64,000 nucleotides of DNA, from positions 62,001-126,000 of the forward strand of contig NZ_RHQM01000007.1 in NCBI RefSeq assembly GCF_003935375.1. The letters are read 5' to 3'. Under the pieces are notes generated by a model. It saw nothing but the letters and a program-made list of their open reading frames with translations, was not told the DNA's origin and ran no database searches. The translations under genes were made by a program, and so were the position numbers. How positions within the stretch are numbered: the first letter of the stretch is position 1; each line of letters begins with the position of its first letter. Below are positions 20,864 to 29,280 of the stretch, piece by piece. The DNA comes from Stutzerimonas xanthomarina (GTDB lineage Bacteria > Pseudomonadota > Gammaproteobacteria > Pseudomonadales > Pseudomonadaceae).

Positions 20864-22882
20864 CTATCCCTGCACCAGACGCCTCATCCAGTCGAGTAGA
20901 ACGGTAGGCAGGAGCTCAGGGCGTGGTAACAGTGCATAACGGGTTGCGCCAAATATGCGCGGCAGGTAGGCGCTGGCCTGCCGGTCGATGGTCAGGCAGA
21001 ACGGCGATATACCTTGCAGCACGGCTTCCAGAACCGCCTGGCGGGTGTCCTCGACTCCGTATCGCCCTTCGTAGTCATCGTTGTCGCTAGGCTTTCCATC
21101 GGACAACACCAGCAGCAGTCGACGGGCCGCCGGCTGGCACATGAGATTGGCGCTGGCGTGACGGATCGCCGCGCCGCAGCGGGTGTAATGCTCCGGCTCC
21201 AACGACGCTATGCGTAGCGCTACCTCCTGGCCATAAGCCTCCTCGAAGGTTTTGATATCGCGGACCACCACCGCTTCCCTGCCCTGCCCTGAGAATGCCT
21301 GAATCGCATAGGGCGCACCCAGGCTCTGCAGCGCGATGCTGACCAGCAACAAGGCTTCGCGCTCGACGTCTATCACGCGTCGCCCCTGGGATATCCAGCT
21401 GTCCGTCGATCCGCTGACATCGATGAGCAGCAGGATGGCCAGGTTCCGCTCCGCGCAACGCTGCATGCGGTACAGACGATCGGTCAGCCCGCTGCCAGCC
21501 CGCAGATTCGCAACCGCATCCACATAGGCATCCAGGTCCAGCTCATCGCCATCGACCTGACCGCGCAACCAGGCCCGATGGGTGCGCAACAATTCGAAGC
21601 GGCGGCGAATCCCCTCGAGCAATCCCTGATGGGACTCGAGCGTTTCCGCTACCCAGACTGGATTACCCGGCGGGGCCGTGCGTACCTGCACGAGGGCGTT
21701 CTGCTCGCGGTAATGCTGCCTGCGGTAGTCCCATTCGGGATAGGCGATGCCTCGCTGCAGAACCGAAACGCCGGGCGCAAGCGCGATAGCAGAGGCATCC
21801 GGAGGATCATCAGCCAGCAACACCTCTTTGGGTCGCCCTGGTGACGCCACCAAACGCGCCTGAGGAAGATCGCCGAGCATTTCACCGAACAGCTCCGCAT
21901 CCGCATCGTCCCGATCGATGGGCCGCTGCAAGCCCATCGGGTCCTCAGCGTGGGGATGTGGCTCGTCCAGCTGGATCATCAGCGGTCCGCTTTCCTCCGA
22001 TTCATCCTCATCGGGGCGCGCCTGGCGAATGTCGGGTCGTCGTTCGAGGCGCACGCTCTGCGGCGCTGCCTGAGTGGGGTCGAACGGACTCTGAGCGCCG
22101 GCGGAGTGTTGATGGTGCGGCGAAGGTGCCAACAGCATGCCGGTCCACCAATCAGCGAAGAGCGGCTCCTGACCGATGCGTCCTCCAGAGGCAGGTTCCA
22201 ACCCCCATTCAGCCAACAATCGCACGGCCAGCTCGCACGACGCTTCAGGCGTAGGTGACTGCGGAACACAATCAGCTTCGCCAATCAGCAATGCACGCAC
22301 GCAAGCCTCCAGAGGGCGTCGTGCCGAACCGAATGCACTCAGCGGTGGACGACGCGCGAATGCGCAGGCCCGCAATGCCTGCACCGATTCAGCAAACCCT
22401 GGCATTTCCTCCAGCAGTTCACGCTCGGCCGCTTGGACTTCAAGTAGGTGGTACAGCGCCCCGGCAAGTGGCGGGAGGCTGCGCCAGAGGCTCAGTGCAC
22501 TACCGCGGCGGATGCGCATTGCCTGCTGCAAGGCCATCACTTTGTAGAGATTCGCCGCCAGTGCTCGATCAGGGATATCCAACGAGCGAGGAAGCCAGAT
22601 GCTTGTGCCATCGGTTGCCGGCACTGCCGCCAATCGCTGCGGCCTGGGCGTGCGGCCGAACCAGTTGCCCAGCAAGGTCGGGCGCGCCGGCGGCTGGGCG
22701 ATGCGCAGCCGATAGCTGTTGCCGAACACCGCCGACAGCAGCAGTTCCAGACGCTCCGCCACCTCGCTTAGCGATAGACTTGCCGGTGCGTCCGGCGCAG
22801 GACTGTAGCGACGCCAGAGGCGCTGGGCGAAGACCGTGGCATGCCGCGCAGCGTCGGTAAGAACCTCCTCGGCTTCGGCCAT
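20864..22882 (-). CDS. norD: NorD, nitric-oxide-reductase activation protein
   Basis: A 672-residue protein ending in a von Willebrand factor A domain. The MIDAS motif DVSGS is in NLAILLLIDVSGSTDSW, about two-thirds along, followed by SDGKPSDNDDYEGRYG. The N-terminal half is variable and Arg/Pro-rich. With the AAA+ partner NorQ it is thought to insert the non-heme iron (FeB) into NorB. It is the last gene of the nirK-nor operon, three bases after norQ. Confidence 0.9.
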   Translation of the reverse strand: MAEAEEVLTDAARHATVFAQRLWRRYSPAPDAPASLSLSEVAERLELLLSAVFGNSYRLRIAQPPARPTLLGNWFGRTPRPQRLAAVPATDGTSIWLPRSLDIPDRALAANLYKVMALQQAMRIRRGSALSLWRSLPPLAGALYHLLEVQAAERELLEEMPGFAESVQALRACAFARRPPLSAFGSARRPLEACVRALLIGEADCVPQSPTPEASCELAVRLLAEWGLEPASGGRIGQEPLFADWWTGMLLAPSPHHQHSAGAQSPFDPTQAAPQSVRLERRPDIRQARPDEDESEESGPLMIQLDEPHPHAEDPMGLQRPIDRDDADAELFGEMLGDLPQARLVASPGRPKEVLLADDPPDASAIALAPGVSVLQRGIAYPEWDYRRQHYREQNALVQVRTAPPGNPVWVAETLESHQGLLEGIRRRFELLRTHRAWLRGQVDGDELDLDAYVDAVANLRAGSGLTDRLYRMQRCAERNLAILLLIDVSGSTDSWISQGRRVIDVEREALLLVSIALQSLGAPYAIQAFSGQGREAVVVRDIKTFEEAYGQEVALRIASLEPEHYTRCGAAIRHASANLMCQPAARRLLLVLSDGKPSDNDDYEGRYGVEDTRQAVLEAVLQGISPFCLTIDRQASAYLPRIFGATRYALLPRPELLPTVLLDWMRRLVQG

Positions 22883-22885
22883 GGT

Positions 22886-23701
22886 CTAGATGAAGGTTCC
22901 GTCGACCAGATCGCGCATCGCTCCGACCAGGGCTTCGTCGTCCGAAAGTGGCGAGACGATTGCCGCCAGGCACGCTTCCCGAACGGGTATGCCATCGACG
23001 CAGAGTGCACCCGCGGCGATCAGCAGACGAGTACTCGGCACCTCGGCCAGGCCGCGGTCCCGCAGCGCTCGCAGCCTGCGGGCCAGCGTGACCAGGGCAC
23101 GCGAAGTCGGTGCGTCGACACCACTCTCGCGCTCGACGATCTTCGCCTCCGCATCTTCGCCCGGGAAATCCAGATCCATGGCCACGAAGCGCTGGCGTGT
23201 GCTCGGCTTGAGATCCTTGAGCATGCGCTGGTAGCCCGGGTTGTAGGAGATCACCAACTGGAAGCCCGGCGCAGCCATCAGCAACTCACCGGTCTTGTCG
23301 ATTGGCAGCAGGCGCCGGTGATCGGTCAAGGCATGCAAGACGACCACGGTGTCCTGGCGCGCCTCGACGACTTCATCCAGATAGCAGATGGCCCCCTCAC
23401 GCACGGCGCGGGTAAGAGGGCCATCCTGCCAGACGGTACCGTCATGGCGAATAAGGAAACGCCCGATCAGGTCGCTGGCCGACAGATCATCGTGGCAAGC
23501 CACCGTGATCAGTGGCCGGTCCAGTTTCCAGGCCATATGTTCGACGAAGCGGGTCTTGCCACAGCCGGTCGGCCCTTTGAGCATGACTGCCAAGCCACGC
23601 GCATGGCAGCGCTCGAACATCGCGACTTCATTGCCGCACGGTACGTAGAACGGCTCCCCCTCGCTTGCTTTCCCCAGTGGCGGGTATTCGGGCAACGTCA
23701 C
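22886..23701 (-). CDS. norQ: NorQ, AAA+ ATPase for NO reductase maturation
   Basis: A 271-residue MoxR/CbbQ-type ATPase. Walker A is GPTGCGKTRFVE, Walker B is CYLDEVVEAR, and the CbbQ C-terminal region is present. It works with NorD to activate the NorCB complex. Its ATG overlaps the norB stop (ATGA), so it is translationally coupled. Confidence 0.95.
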   Translation of the reverse strand: MTLPEYPPLGKASEGEPFYVPCGNEVAMFERCHARGLAVMLKGPTGCGKTRFVEHMAWKLDRPLITVACHDDLSASDLIGRFLIRHDGTVWQDGPLTRAVREGAICYLDEVVEARQDTVVVLHALTDHRRLLPIDKTGELLMAAPGFQLVISYNPGYQRMLKDLKPSTRQRFVAMDLDFPGEDAEAKIVERESGVDAPTSRALVTLARRLRALRDRGLAEVPSTRLLIAAGALCVDGIPVREACLAAIVSPLSDDEALVGAMRDLVDGTFI

Positions 23702-25065
23702 GTCGGGTGTACCTCCCTCTCTGCAAGCACCGGCTCCGTATCATCCAGGACGAAGCGTGGCGTGTAACGGAAGAAGTCGTAGATGAACAGAGCAACGCCC
23801 ACGGTGAACAGCGACGCGGTGGCAATGAGCATCACGAAATGGATCTGAATCTTCAGCTGTGCATCCAGATAGCCCATGCCCATGATTCGCTCCAGATAGA
23901 CCTGCGCAATGCCTGCGGTGGCAAACGACAGCGTCATGCCGAACATGCCGGTGATTTGCAGCCAGAACGCCCAGTAGCCCAGCGCCGTGCCCTGCTCCCG
24001 TCGTCCGGCAGTCAGCGATGGCAAGGCATAGCTGATCATCGCCATGACGATCATTGCGTAGGCACCGTAGAACGCGGCATGGCCGTGCATCGCGGTGATT
24101 AACGTGCCATGGGTCCACTTGTTGACGCTCGGCCAGGTATGAGCCAAGCCCAGTAGCCCGGCACCGAACAGGGAGAACAGCGCACTGCCGATCGTCCAGT
24201 GCAACGCCAGCGTATTCGGGTGCGCCAGCCCCGAGCGACGCATGGCGCCGTAGGCATAGGCGGCCATGCCAACGAGCGCGAGCGGCTCAAGCGCGCTGAA
24301 AAACCCGCCAATGGGCAGCCAGTAAGTGGGTACGCCAACCCAGTAATAGTGGTGCGCCGTGCCGAGGATGCCGGCGAGAAACACCAGGCCGACGATCACG
24401 TACAGCCATTTCTCCATGACTTCCCGATCCGCACCGGACAAGCGGATCAGCAGGTAGGCCAGGAAGCCGCCCATGATCATCATCCAGACGCCCTCGACCC
24501 ACAGATGAATCGTCCACCAGCGATAGAAAATGGAAACCGTGTAGTTCTCGTAATGCAGCAACGCCGGCAAGTACAGGAGTGCGGCACTGACAAAGCCGAT
24601 CATCAACACTGCTTCGGTCGTGGTGAAACGCCCCGCTTTGCGGATCGTCATGCCGATGTTGTAGAGGAAGATCAGCATGCAGATGACGATGACGATCTTG
24701 TGCGGCAACGGCTGCTCGAGCAGCTTGTTGCCGGTGCCGTAGCGGAACAGGTAGCCGATGATCGCCGTGACGCCCATCAGCGTCCAAAGCACCAGCTGTA
24801 CATAGGCCAGCTTGGTGCTATGCAGCTCGGCGCGCGACTCTTCCGGAATCATCCAGTAGGTCGCCCCCATGAAGCCGGTCAGTACCCAGACGATCAGCAG
24901 GTTGGTGTGAATCACCTTGGTCACATCGAAAGGCAGGATATACAACAGCGGGTCCGGCCCGATGTACTTGGTTGCCGAGAGCAGGCCGAACACCAGCTGC
25001 AGGCCGAACAACACCATCGCGACCGCGAAGTACCAGTAGGCGACCGATTGGGACTGATAGCGCAT
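23698..25065 (-). CDS. norB: NorB, nitric oxide reductase catalytic subunit
   Basis: A 455-residue, 12-span heme-copper-superfamily protein reducing NO to N2O in the inner membrane. Heme and FeB histidines are in VIHTNL (53), HLWVEG (187), TAHHYY (238-239) and THG...MHGHAAFYG (319, 327, 329). The FeB-region Glu191 and the Glu in SALEP (260) are kept. The second Glu of the common VEGVWELIM segment is Met195 (VEGVWMMIM), an uncommon change near the proposed proton route. The N-terminus is short and the periplasmic loop is compact compared with P. stutzeri NorB. Confidence 0.93.
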   Translation of the reverse strand: MRYQSQSVAYWYFAVAMVLFGLQLVFGLLSATKYIGPDPLLYILPFDVTKVIHTNLLIVWVLTGFMGATYWMIPEESRAELHSTKLAYVQLVLWTLMGVTAIIGYLFRYGTGNKLLEQPLPHKIVIVICMLIFLYNIGMTIRKAGRFTTTEAVLMIGFVSAALLYLPALLHYENYTVSIFYRWWTIHLWVEGVWMMIMGGFLAYLLIRLSGADREVMEKWLYVIVGLVFLAGILGTAHHYYWVGVPTYWLPIGGFFSALEPLALVGMAAYAYGAMRRSGLAHPNTLALHWTIGSALFSLFGAGLLGLAHTWPSVNKWTHGTLITAMHGHAAFYGAYAMIVMAMISYALPSLTAGRREQGTALGYWAFWLQITGMFGMTLSFATAGIAQVYLERIMGMGYLDAQLKIQIHFVMLIATASLFTVGVALFIYDFFRYTPRFVLDDTEPVLAEREVHPT

Positions 25066-25110
25066 CGTAGTTTCCCCTTGAAGCGAACGTGGGTCGGCTT
25101 GGCCGTCGTG

Positions 25111-25962
25111 TCACTTGAGCGTTTCGAGATAGGCCGTCAGCTGATCGATCTGCTCATCCGTCAGGCTGCCGTCGTAACCGGTCGGCATGAACGAGGTGCC
25201 GTCTGCCGAATACATCGCGCCGGGAACGATGTGCGCGCTGGGTGACACGATCGACTCGCGGATATAGCCGCGCGCATCCTGCGCCTGCCCTTGGTAGTCG
25301 GGCGACGCGACGATAGCCGCCGCCCGAGTTGCAACACCGGCGAGCGTGGGGCCAGCCATATCAGCGCCGGGTGCGGTGGAGTGGCAGGCATTGCAGGCAG
25401 GCACTGCGCCTCGGAAAACCTGCTCACCCAGCGCACGCTCGTCATCCCCGGAATCCACCGGCCGGGCACCAGGCGGTAAATCACTGCGCTGCTCGCCGCC
25501 TGTCTTCAGTGTGTCTGCACCCGGCACGAAACTGCCGGTCACCAGGATCGGTCGCGGCGGCCAGCCCTGGTTGTCCACCTTGCTGACCCAGTCGAGAAAG
25601 GCGATCAGGTCACTGATTTCGTCTTCGGCCAGGTCCTGTTTCGGCATCAGACGCCGATGGATCTTCTCGTCGTAGAACTTCGAGGGATCGCGCATATAAG
25701 CCTTCAGATACGGCTCGCCGCGATGCTGGGTGATCTTCGTCAGATCGGGCGCGTAGTACGCGCCCTCGCCGAACAGCGTGTGGCAGTTGATGCAGTTGTA
25801 TTTGTGCCAGACATCCATCCCGTGCTTGACCTCCGCCGTGATGCTGTCGGCATTGGTCAGCTTGGGAAACTGCCGGTGGCTATCCACCGTCAGCCCGATG
25901 AACACGAGCGTCGCCACACCGGTTGCAGCAATCGCGAAGAGCCTCGCTTGACGGTTGTTCAT
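25111..25962 (-). CDS. norC: NorC with an extra C-terminal cytochrome c domain
   Basis: A 283-residue membrane-anchored cytochrome c that passes electrons to NorB. One N-terminal span (about residues 8-26) precedes the usual NorC domain with CINCH at 57-61 and the axial Met in RRLMPKQ. A typical NorC ends near residue 146. Here a linker follows and then a second class I cytochrome domain with CNACH at 190-194 and the candidate axial Met in SFMPTGYDG. The fused second heme may accept electrons directly from periplasmic donors. It sits between the 41-residue peptide and norB in the operon. Confidence 0.92.
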   Translation of the reverse strand: MNNRQARLFAIAATGVATLVFIGLTVDSHRQFPKLTNADSITAEVKHGMDVWHKYNCINCHTLFGEGAYYAPDLTKITQHRGEPYLKAYMRDPSKFYDEKIHRRLMPKQDLAEDEISDLIAFLDWVSKVDNQGWPPRPILVTGSFVPGADTLKTGGEQRSDLPPGARPVDSGDDERALGEQVFRGAVPACNACHSTAPGADMAGPTLAGVATRAAAIVASPDYQGQAQDARGYIRESIVSPSAHIVPGAMYSADGTSFMPTGYDGSLTDEQIDQLTAYLETLK

Positions 25963-25971
25963 GGCGTGCCC

Positions 25972-26097
25972 TCAGACATTGATGCCTGTCCAGTGAATGA
26001 GCGTCATCGTGAATGCATAGAGCATCGCGCCGAACATCAGCGCCAGCACGACCACACTCAGGATCTTCAACGGGCCGTAGAGCTTTCGAGCCTGCAT
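25972..26097 (-). CDS. 41-residue single-span membrane peptide in the nirK-nor operon
   Basis: It starts MQARKLYGPLK, has a hydrophobic segment ILSVVVLALMFGAMLYAF (about residues 12-29) and ends TGINV. A GGAGA ribosome site precedes the ATG. It is tightly packed, with its stop nine bases before the norC start. Its topology recalls small subunits of heme-copper oxidases or NorF-like assembly peptides, but no family is recognised. Confidence 0.7.
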   Translation of the reverse strand: MQARKLYGPLKILSVVVLALMFGAMLYAFTMTLIHWTGINV

Positions 26098-26141
26098 GCT
26101 TTCTCCTTCGCAGCGTTAGCTGCCGTATAAGCAAACCGCGC

Positions 26142-27521
26142 TCAGTGCCCGGAGTGCGGATCGATCGGTTCGGGGCTGGAGAAGATCGAGGAATCCGCGT
26201 CGCCCTTCACCGTCAGGACACCGCTCAGGCCTTTCTCGGCGCGCGACAGGGCGTGATCAACGAGGATGTATCTGCCCGGGTAATCCGCGACGAACTCGAC
26301 CATGGTCGCTCCGCCGGCAGGTACGAGGGTCGTCTGCACATCCGTCAGCGGCGGACTGGTCAGCGAAGCCTGGTCGAAGACCTTGTCGAAGATTTCACCG
26401 ATCACATGAAAGCTGGAGATCAGGTTGGGGCCACCGACTCCGAAGAAGATGCGCACGCTGTCGCCTGCGTTGACTTCCATCTTGTGGGTCTTGGTCAGCG
26501 CATCGGTCGCGCCGTTGAACATCATGTGTTGCGGCGTTTCACCCAGCAGCATGTCCAGCGAGAACTCATGCAGACCGCGCGCCCCCCTAGGGCTGGCGGT
26601 GTACAGCTCACCCTGCATTACATAGAACTCGTGATCGACCTTCGGCAGTCCACCCTCCGGCTCGACCAGAATCAGTCCGTACATGCCGTTACTGATGTGC
26701 TGAGCAACCATCGGAGTAGCGCAGTGATAGACGTATAGCCCCGGCTGCAATGCCTTGAAGGTGAAGGAGCGTGTTTGCCCCGGCGCCACCTGAGTAACCG
26801 CCGCACCACCACCCGGGCCCGTCACGGCGTGCAGATCAATGGAATGGATATGGGCGCTGTCAGGCTCGTTACTGAGATTAAGGGTGACGGTATCGCCCTC
26901 GCGTATCCGCACCATGGGGCCGGGCACCGTGCCGTCGAACGTCCAGAATTTGTAGGTACTCCCGTCGGCGAGGCGGCCCTCCTCCTCGGTCGTGCGAAGG
27001 TCAAGGGTGATGCTCTTCGGTTCACGGTCACCAACCGGCTCGCCTACCTGGGTTGGATCCTTGGACAAATCCTTGCCTTGTTCGACGACCGCCGCCGGTC
27101 CATCGCCCACAATCAGCTTGCCGACCATTCCCGCAGCCTTGTGGCCAGGCAGTGTGCAGTAGTACTCGAACGTCCCGCTTTTGGTCGCACGAAACACGAT
27201 TCCGGTCGCTGCGCCTTTGCCGGAAATTTCGCTGGACGCAGCGTCGAATTCAGGTATGGCGATATCATGCACTGCGCCGTCGCCATTGATCAGATTGATC
27301 TGAACCACCGCACCTTCGGGCACCCGCAATTCGGGATTCACTTCGCCACGCGTCGGGCCGGACTCACTGACATAGACGAGTTTTCCATCTGCGATGTCGG
27401 TCCTAAGTGTAATCGTGACATCTGGGCGGTAACTTACATCGCTACTGGATTTCGCTTGCGCCCAAAGGACACTTGGTAAAACCAGCAACACGAGCAGCAG
27501 AACTCTAGAACAATGGCGCAT
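26142..27521 (-). CDS. nirK: NirK, copper nitrite reductase with N-terminal cupredoxin domain
   Basis: A 459-residue periplasmic enzyme reducing nitrite to NO. After a signal peptide ending near LWAQA comes an extra blue-copper domain (HDIAIP ... YYCTLPGHKAAGM supplies Cys, His, Met). The two NirK cupredoxin domains follow: HIHSIDLHAVTG with the catalytic Asp and His, YHCATPMVAQHISNGMYG with type 1 and type 2 ligands, and SSFHVIGEIFD with the third type 2 His. The start at 27521 is favoured by AGAGGG six bases upstream and by the signal peptide. Three-domain NirKs of this order are known, for example in Hyphomicrobium. Confidence 0.93.
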   Translation of the reverse strand: MRHCSRVLLLVLLVLPSVLWAQAKSSSDVSYRPDVTITLRTDIADGKLVYVSESGPTRGEVNPELRVPEGAVVQINLINGDGAVHDIAIPEFDAASSEISGKGAATGIVFRATKSGTFEYYCTLPGHKAAGMVGKLIVGDGPAAVVEQGKDLSKDPTQVGEPVGDREPKSITLDLRTTEEEGRLADGSTYKFWTFDGTVPGPMVRIREGDTVTLNLSNEPDSAHIHSIDLHAVTGPGGGAAVTQVAPGQTRSFTFKALQPGLYVYHCATPMVAQHISNGMYGLILVEPEGGLPKVDHEFYVMQGELYTASPRGARGLHEFSLDMLLGETPQHMMFNGATDALTKTHKMEVNAGDSVRIFFGVGGPNLISSFHVIGEIFDKVFDQASLTSPPLTDVQTTLVPAGGATMVEFVADYPGRYILVDHALSRAEKGLSGVLTVKGDADSSIFSSPEPIDPHSGH

Positions 27522-28156
27522 GCCTGGCCCTCTTAACACCGAGTTGATCTCGATCATCAGTTTAGTCACAAGAAAACTATCCGTCGGAGTAAAAAGTTGC
27601 GGCGCACCCTATCAATTCAAAAGAAGCTTATTAAAGGCGCAGAATAATTGATTTGGTATTAATCCCAGATAGGGAAAGAATTGATTCGAGTCAAGCTTGG
27701 CGCAGGCATGGCAGCCAGCGTATACGGCGCGGAATTAATACCAGCATTGGAATGTACTTGAGTCTTGGCGACGAGGCTGCCGACAGGCGGTCAGAGGTCG
27801 TCCTCTACCGTCGATAAAGAGAGCAGACGGATAGATACCGGACTACAATCGTCAACCATTTTTAATGGGATAGCGCTAGTCCATATCCAACCGAACGCCT
27901 GCTGAGATATCAAAAACTTTTCTGTAGGTGTTCAACTGCGCGACAAGAACAATACGCACGTAACCGCTAATCTAATTTCATTGAAAATGAGCCGCTATTT
28001 ATAAGCTCCCGCTTCTCTCTCTTTAAGGCGAATGAGCTCGTTTTGACAGGCGCTCCTACAGCCCTGCTATTACGGCTAACAGGCGTGATTTCGCTACATT
28101 TGCGCGCCAGAGGTTTGGGCGATAACGTTATGCCACCTTTCCCGACCATTCCGATC
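27522..28156. other. 635-base intergenic region between nirK and ohrR
   Basis: It holds the leftward nirK promoter with an FNR-type box, a 10-base inverted repeat (TGGTATTAAT at 27654 and ATTAATACCA at 27734) flanking that box, and a short palindrome ATAACGTTAT at 28122-28131 just before ohrR. No coding frame with family features is seen. Confidence 0.6.
27646..27694 (-). promoter_or_regulatory. nirK promoter with FNR/ANR/DNR-type box
   Basis: TTGAT-TCGA-GTCAA at 27681-27694 matches nine of ten bases of the TTGAT-N4-ATCAA consensus. A TAATAC -10-like element on the minus strand (27656-27661) is centred about 30 bases downstream. That places the box near -41.5, the classic activator position. 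It predicts activation of nirK-nor at low oxygen or by NO. Confidence 0.7.
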
Positions 28157-28606
28157 ATGACCAAGCCCCGCTCCTGTCCGGCCCTGCAGCTGGACAACCA
28201 ACTCTGCTTCGCTTTGCATTCGACCTCGTTGCTGATGACCAAGGTCTACAAGACGATGCTTCGACGGATCGGCCTAACCTATCCGCAGTACCTGGCGATG
28301 TTGGTGTTATGGGAAGGCGATGGCATCACCGTAGGTGACATCAGCGCGCGCCTGCTGACCGATCCGGGCTCGCTCACACCGCTACTGAAACGGCTTGAGG
28401 CTGAAGGCTTCATCACTCGCACTCGCCGCAGCGATGACGAACGGGTAGTAGAACTGCGCCTGACCGAGCAGGGTCGAGCATTACAGGCTGAAGCCGAATG
28501 CTTTCCGGCCAGTATCCTCAGCGCCAGCGGGCAGACCGCGGAAACGGTGGCAGCGCTAAAGACGCAAATCATCGCCCTGCGCACCGCACTGCAAAAACTC
28601 GCCTAA
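28157..28606 (+). CDS. ohrR: OhrR-like MarR-family peroxide-sensing repressor
   Basis: A 149-residue winged-helix regulator. The N-terminal reactive cysteine lies in QLDNQLCFALHSTS, followed by LTYPQYLAMLVLWEGDG and the recognition helix region LLTDPGSLTPLLKRLEAEG with the wing RSDDERVV. In this family oxidation of that Cys by organic hydroperoxides releases DNA. It is followed by ohr, its usual target. The start at 28157 gives the family length; ATG 28130 is possible, and neither has a strong ribosome site. Confidence 0.85.
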   Translation: MTKPRSCPALQLDNQLCFALHSTSLLMTKVYKTMLRRIGLTYPQYLAMLVLWEGDGITVGDISARLLTDPGSLTPLLKRLEAEGFITRTRRSDDERVVELRLTEQGRALQAEAECFPASILSASGQTAETVAALKTQIIALRTALQKLA

Positions 28607-28757
28607 TCCCTCCTAGCGGCCCGACGATGCTCGCTGCTGTGCCAGCGGCGGATGGCCGAAGGGCGAAAAACCTTGCGCGCAAAGTAAATCCTGACTACCT
28701 TCCTCACGGCATTTAGTTAGCGCGCAAAATAATTTCCACTACGCTAAGGAGAAAATC

Positions 28758-29183
28758 ATGCAATCCATTCAGCCTCTCTACATAGCAACCGTTGCGGCCA
28801 CCGGAGGGCGCGATGGGCGAGCCGTTTCGTCAGACGGCAACCTTGACGTCAAGTTGAGCACTCCTCGCGAGCTGGGCGGTCAGGGAGGCGACGCAACGAA
28901 CCCGGAACAGCTGTTTGCGGCCGGGTATTCGGCGTGCTTCATTGGCGCCCTGAAGTTCGTCGCCGGCCAGCAGAAGCAAACGTTGCCGGCCGACACCGCG
29001 GTTACCGCCAACGTCGGTATCGGCCAGATCCCTGGCGGGTTCGGCCTCGATGTCGAGCTGCAGATCAGCCTGCCAGGCCTTGACCGGGAGCTGGCCAAAA
29101 GCCTGATCGACGCTGCACATCAGGTTTGCCCGTACTCCAATGCAACTCGCGGGAACATCGACGTCCGCCTGCTTCTGAGCTGA
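28758..29183 (+). CDS. ohr: Ohr, organic hydroperoxide resistance protein
   Basis: A 141-residue dithiol peroxidase of the OsmC/Ohr family that reduces organic hydroperoxides. Both catalytic Cys are present, in [13 protein letters not shown] and [18 protein letters not shown] precedes the ATG. It lies downstream of ohrR in the usual arrangement, with about 150 bases between them where an OhrR operator would be expected. Confidence 0.95.
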   Translation: MQSIQPLYIATVAATGGRDGRAVSSDGNLDVKLSTPRELGGQGGDATNPEQLFAAGYSACFIGALKFVAGQQKQTLPADTAVTANVGIGQIPGGFGLDVELQISLPGLDRELAKSLIDAAHQVCPYSNATRGNIDVRLLLS

Positions 29184-29210
29184 CAGCCCTGACTGCATCG
29201 ATACGTCTGG

Positions 29211-29236
29211 TGACCCGAAAAACGCTCTTCGGGTCA
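29211..29236. terminator. Terminator-like hairpin between ohr and the receptor pseudogene
   Basis: TGACCCGAA and TTCGGGTCA pair across an eight-base loop between convergent genes. There is no long T run on either side. Confidence 0.6.
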
Positions 29237-29280
29237 TACAGTCAGGTGAGCGACCTCAGGCGCGCCCTGATCAGAGATCA

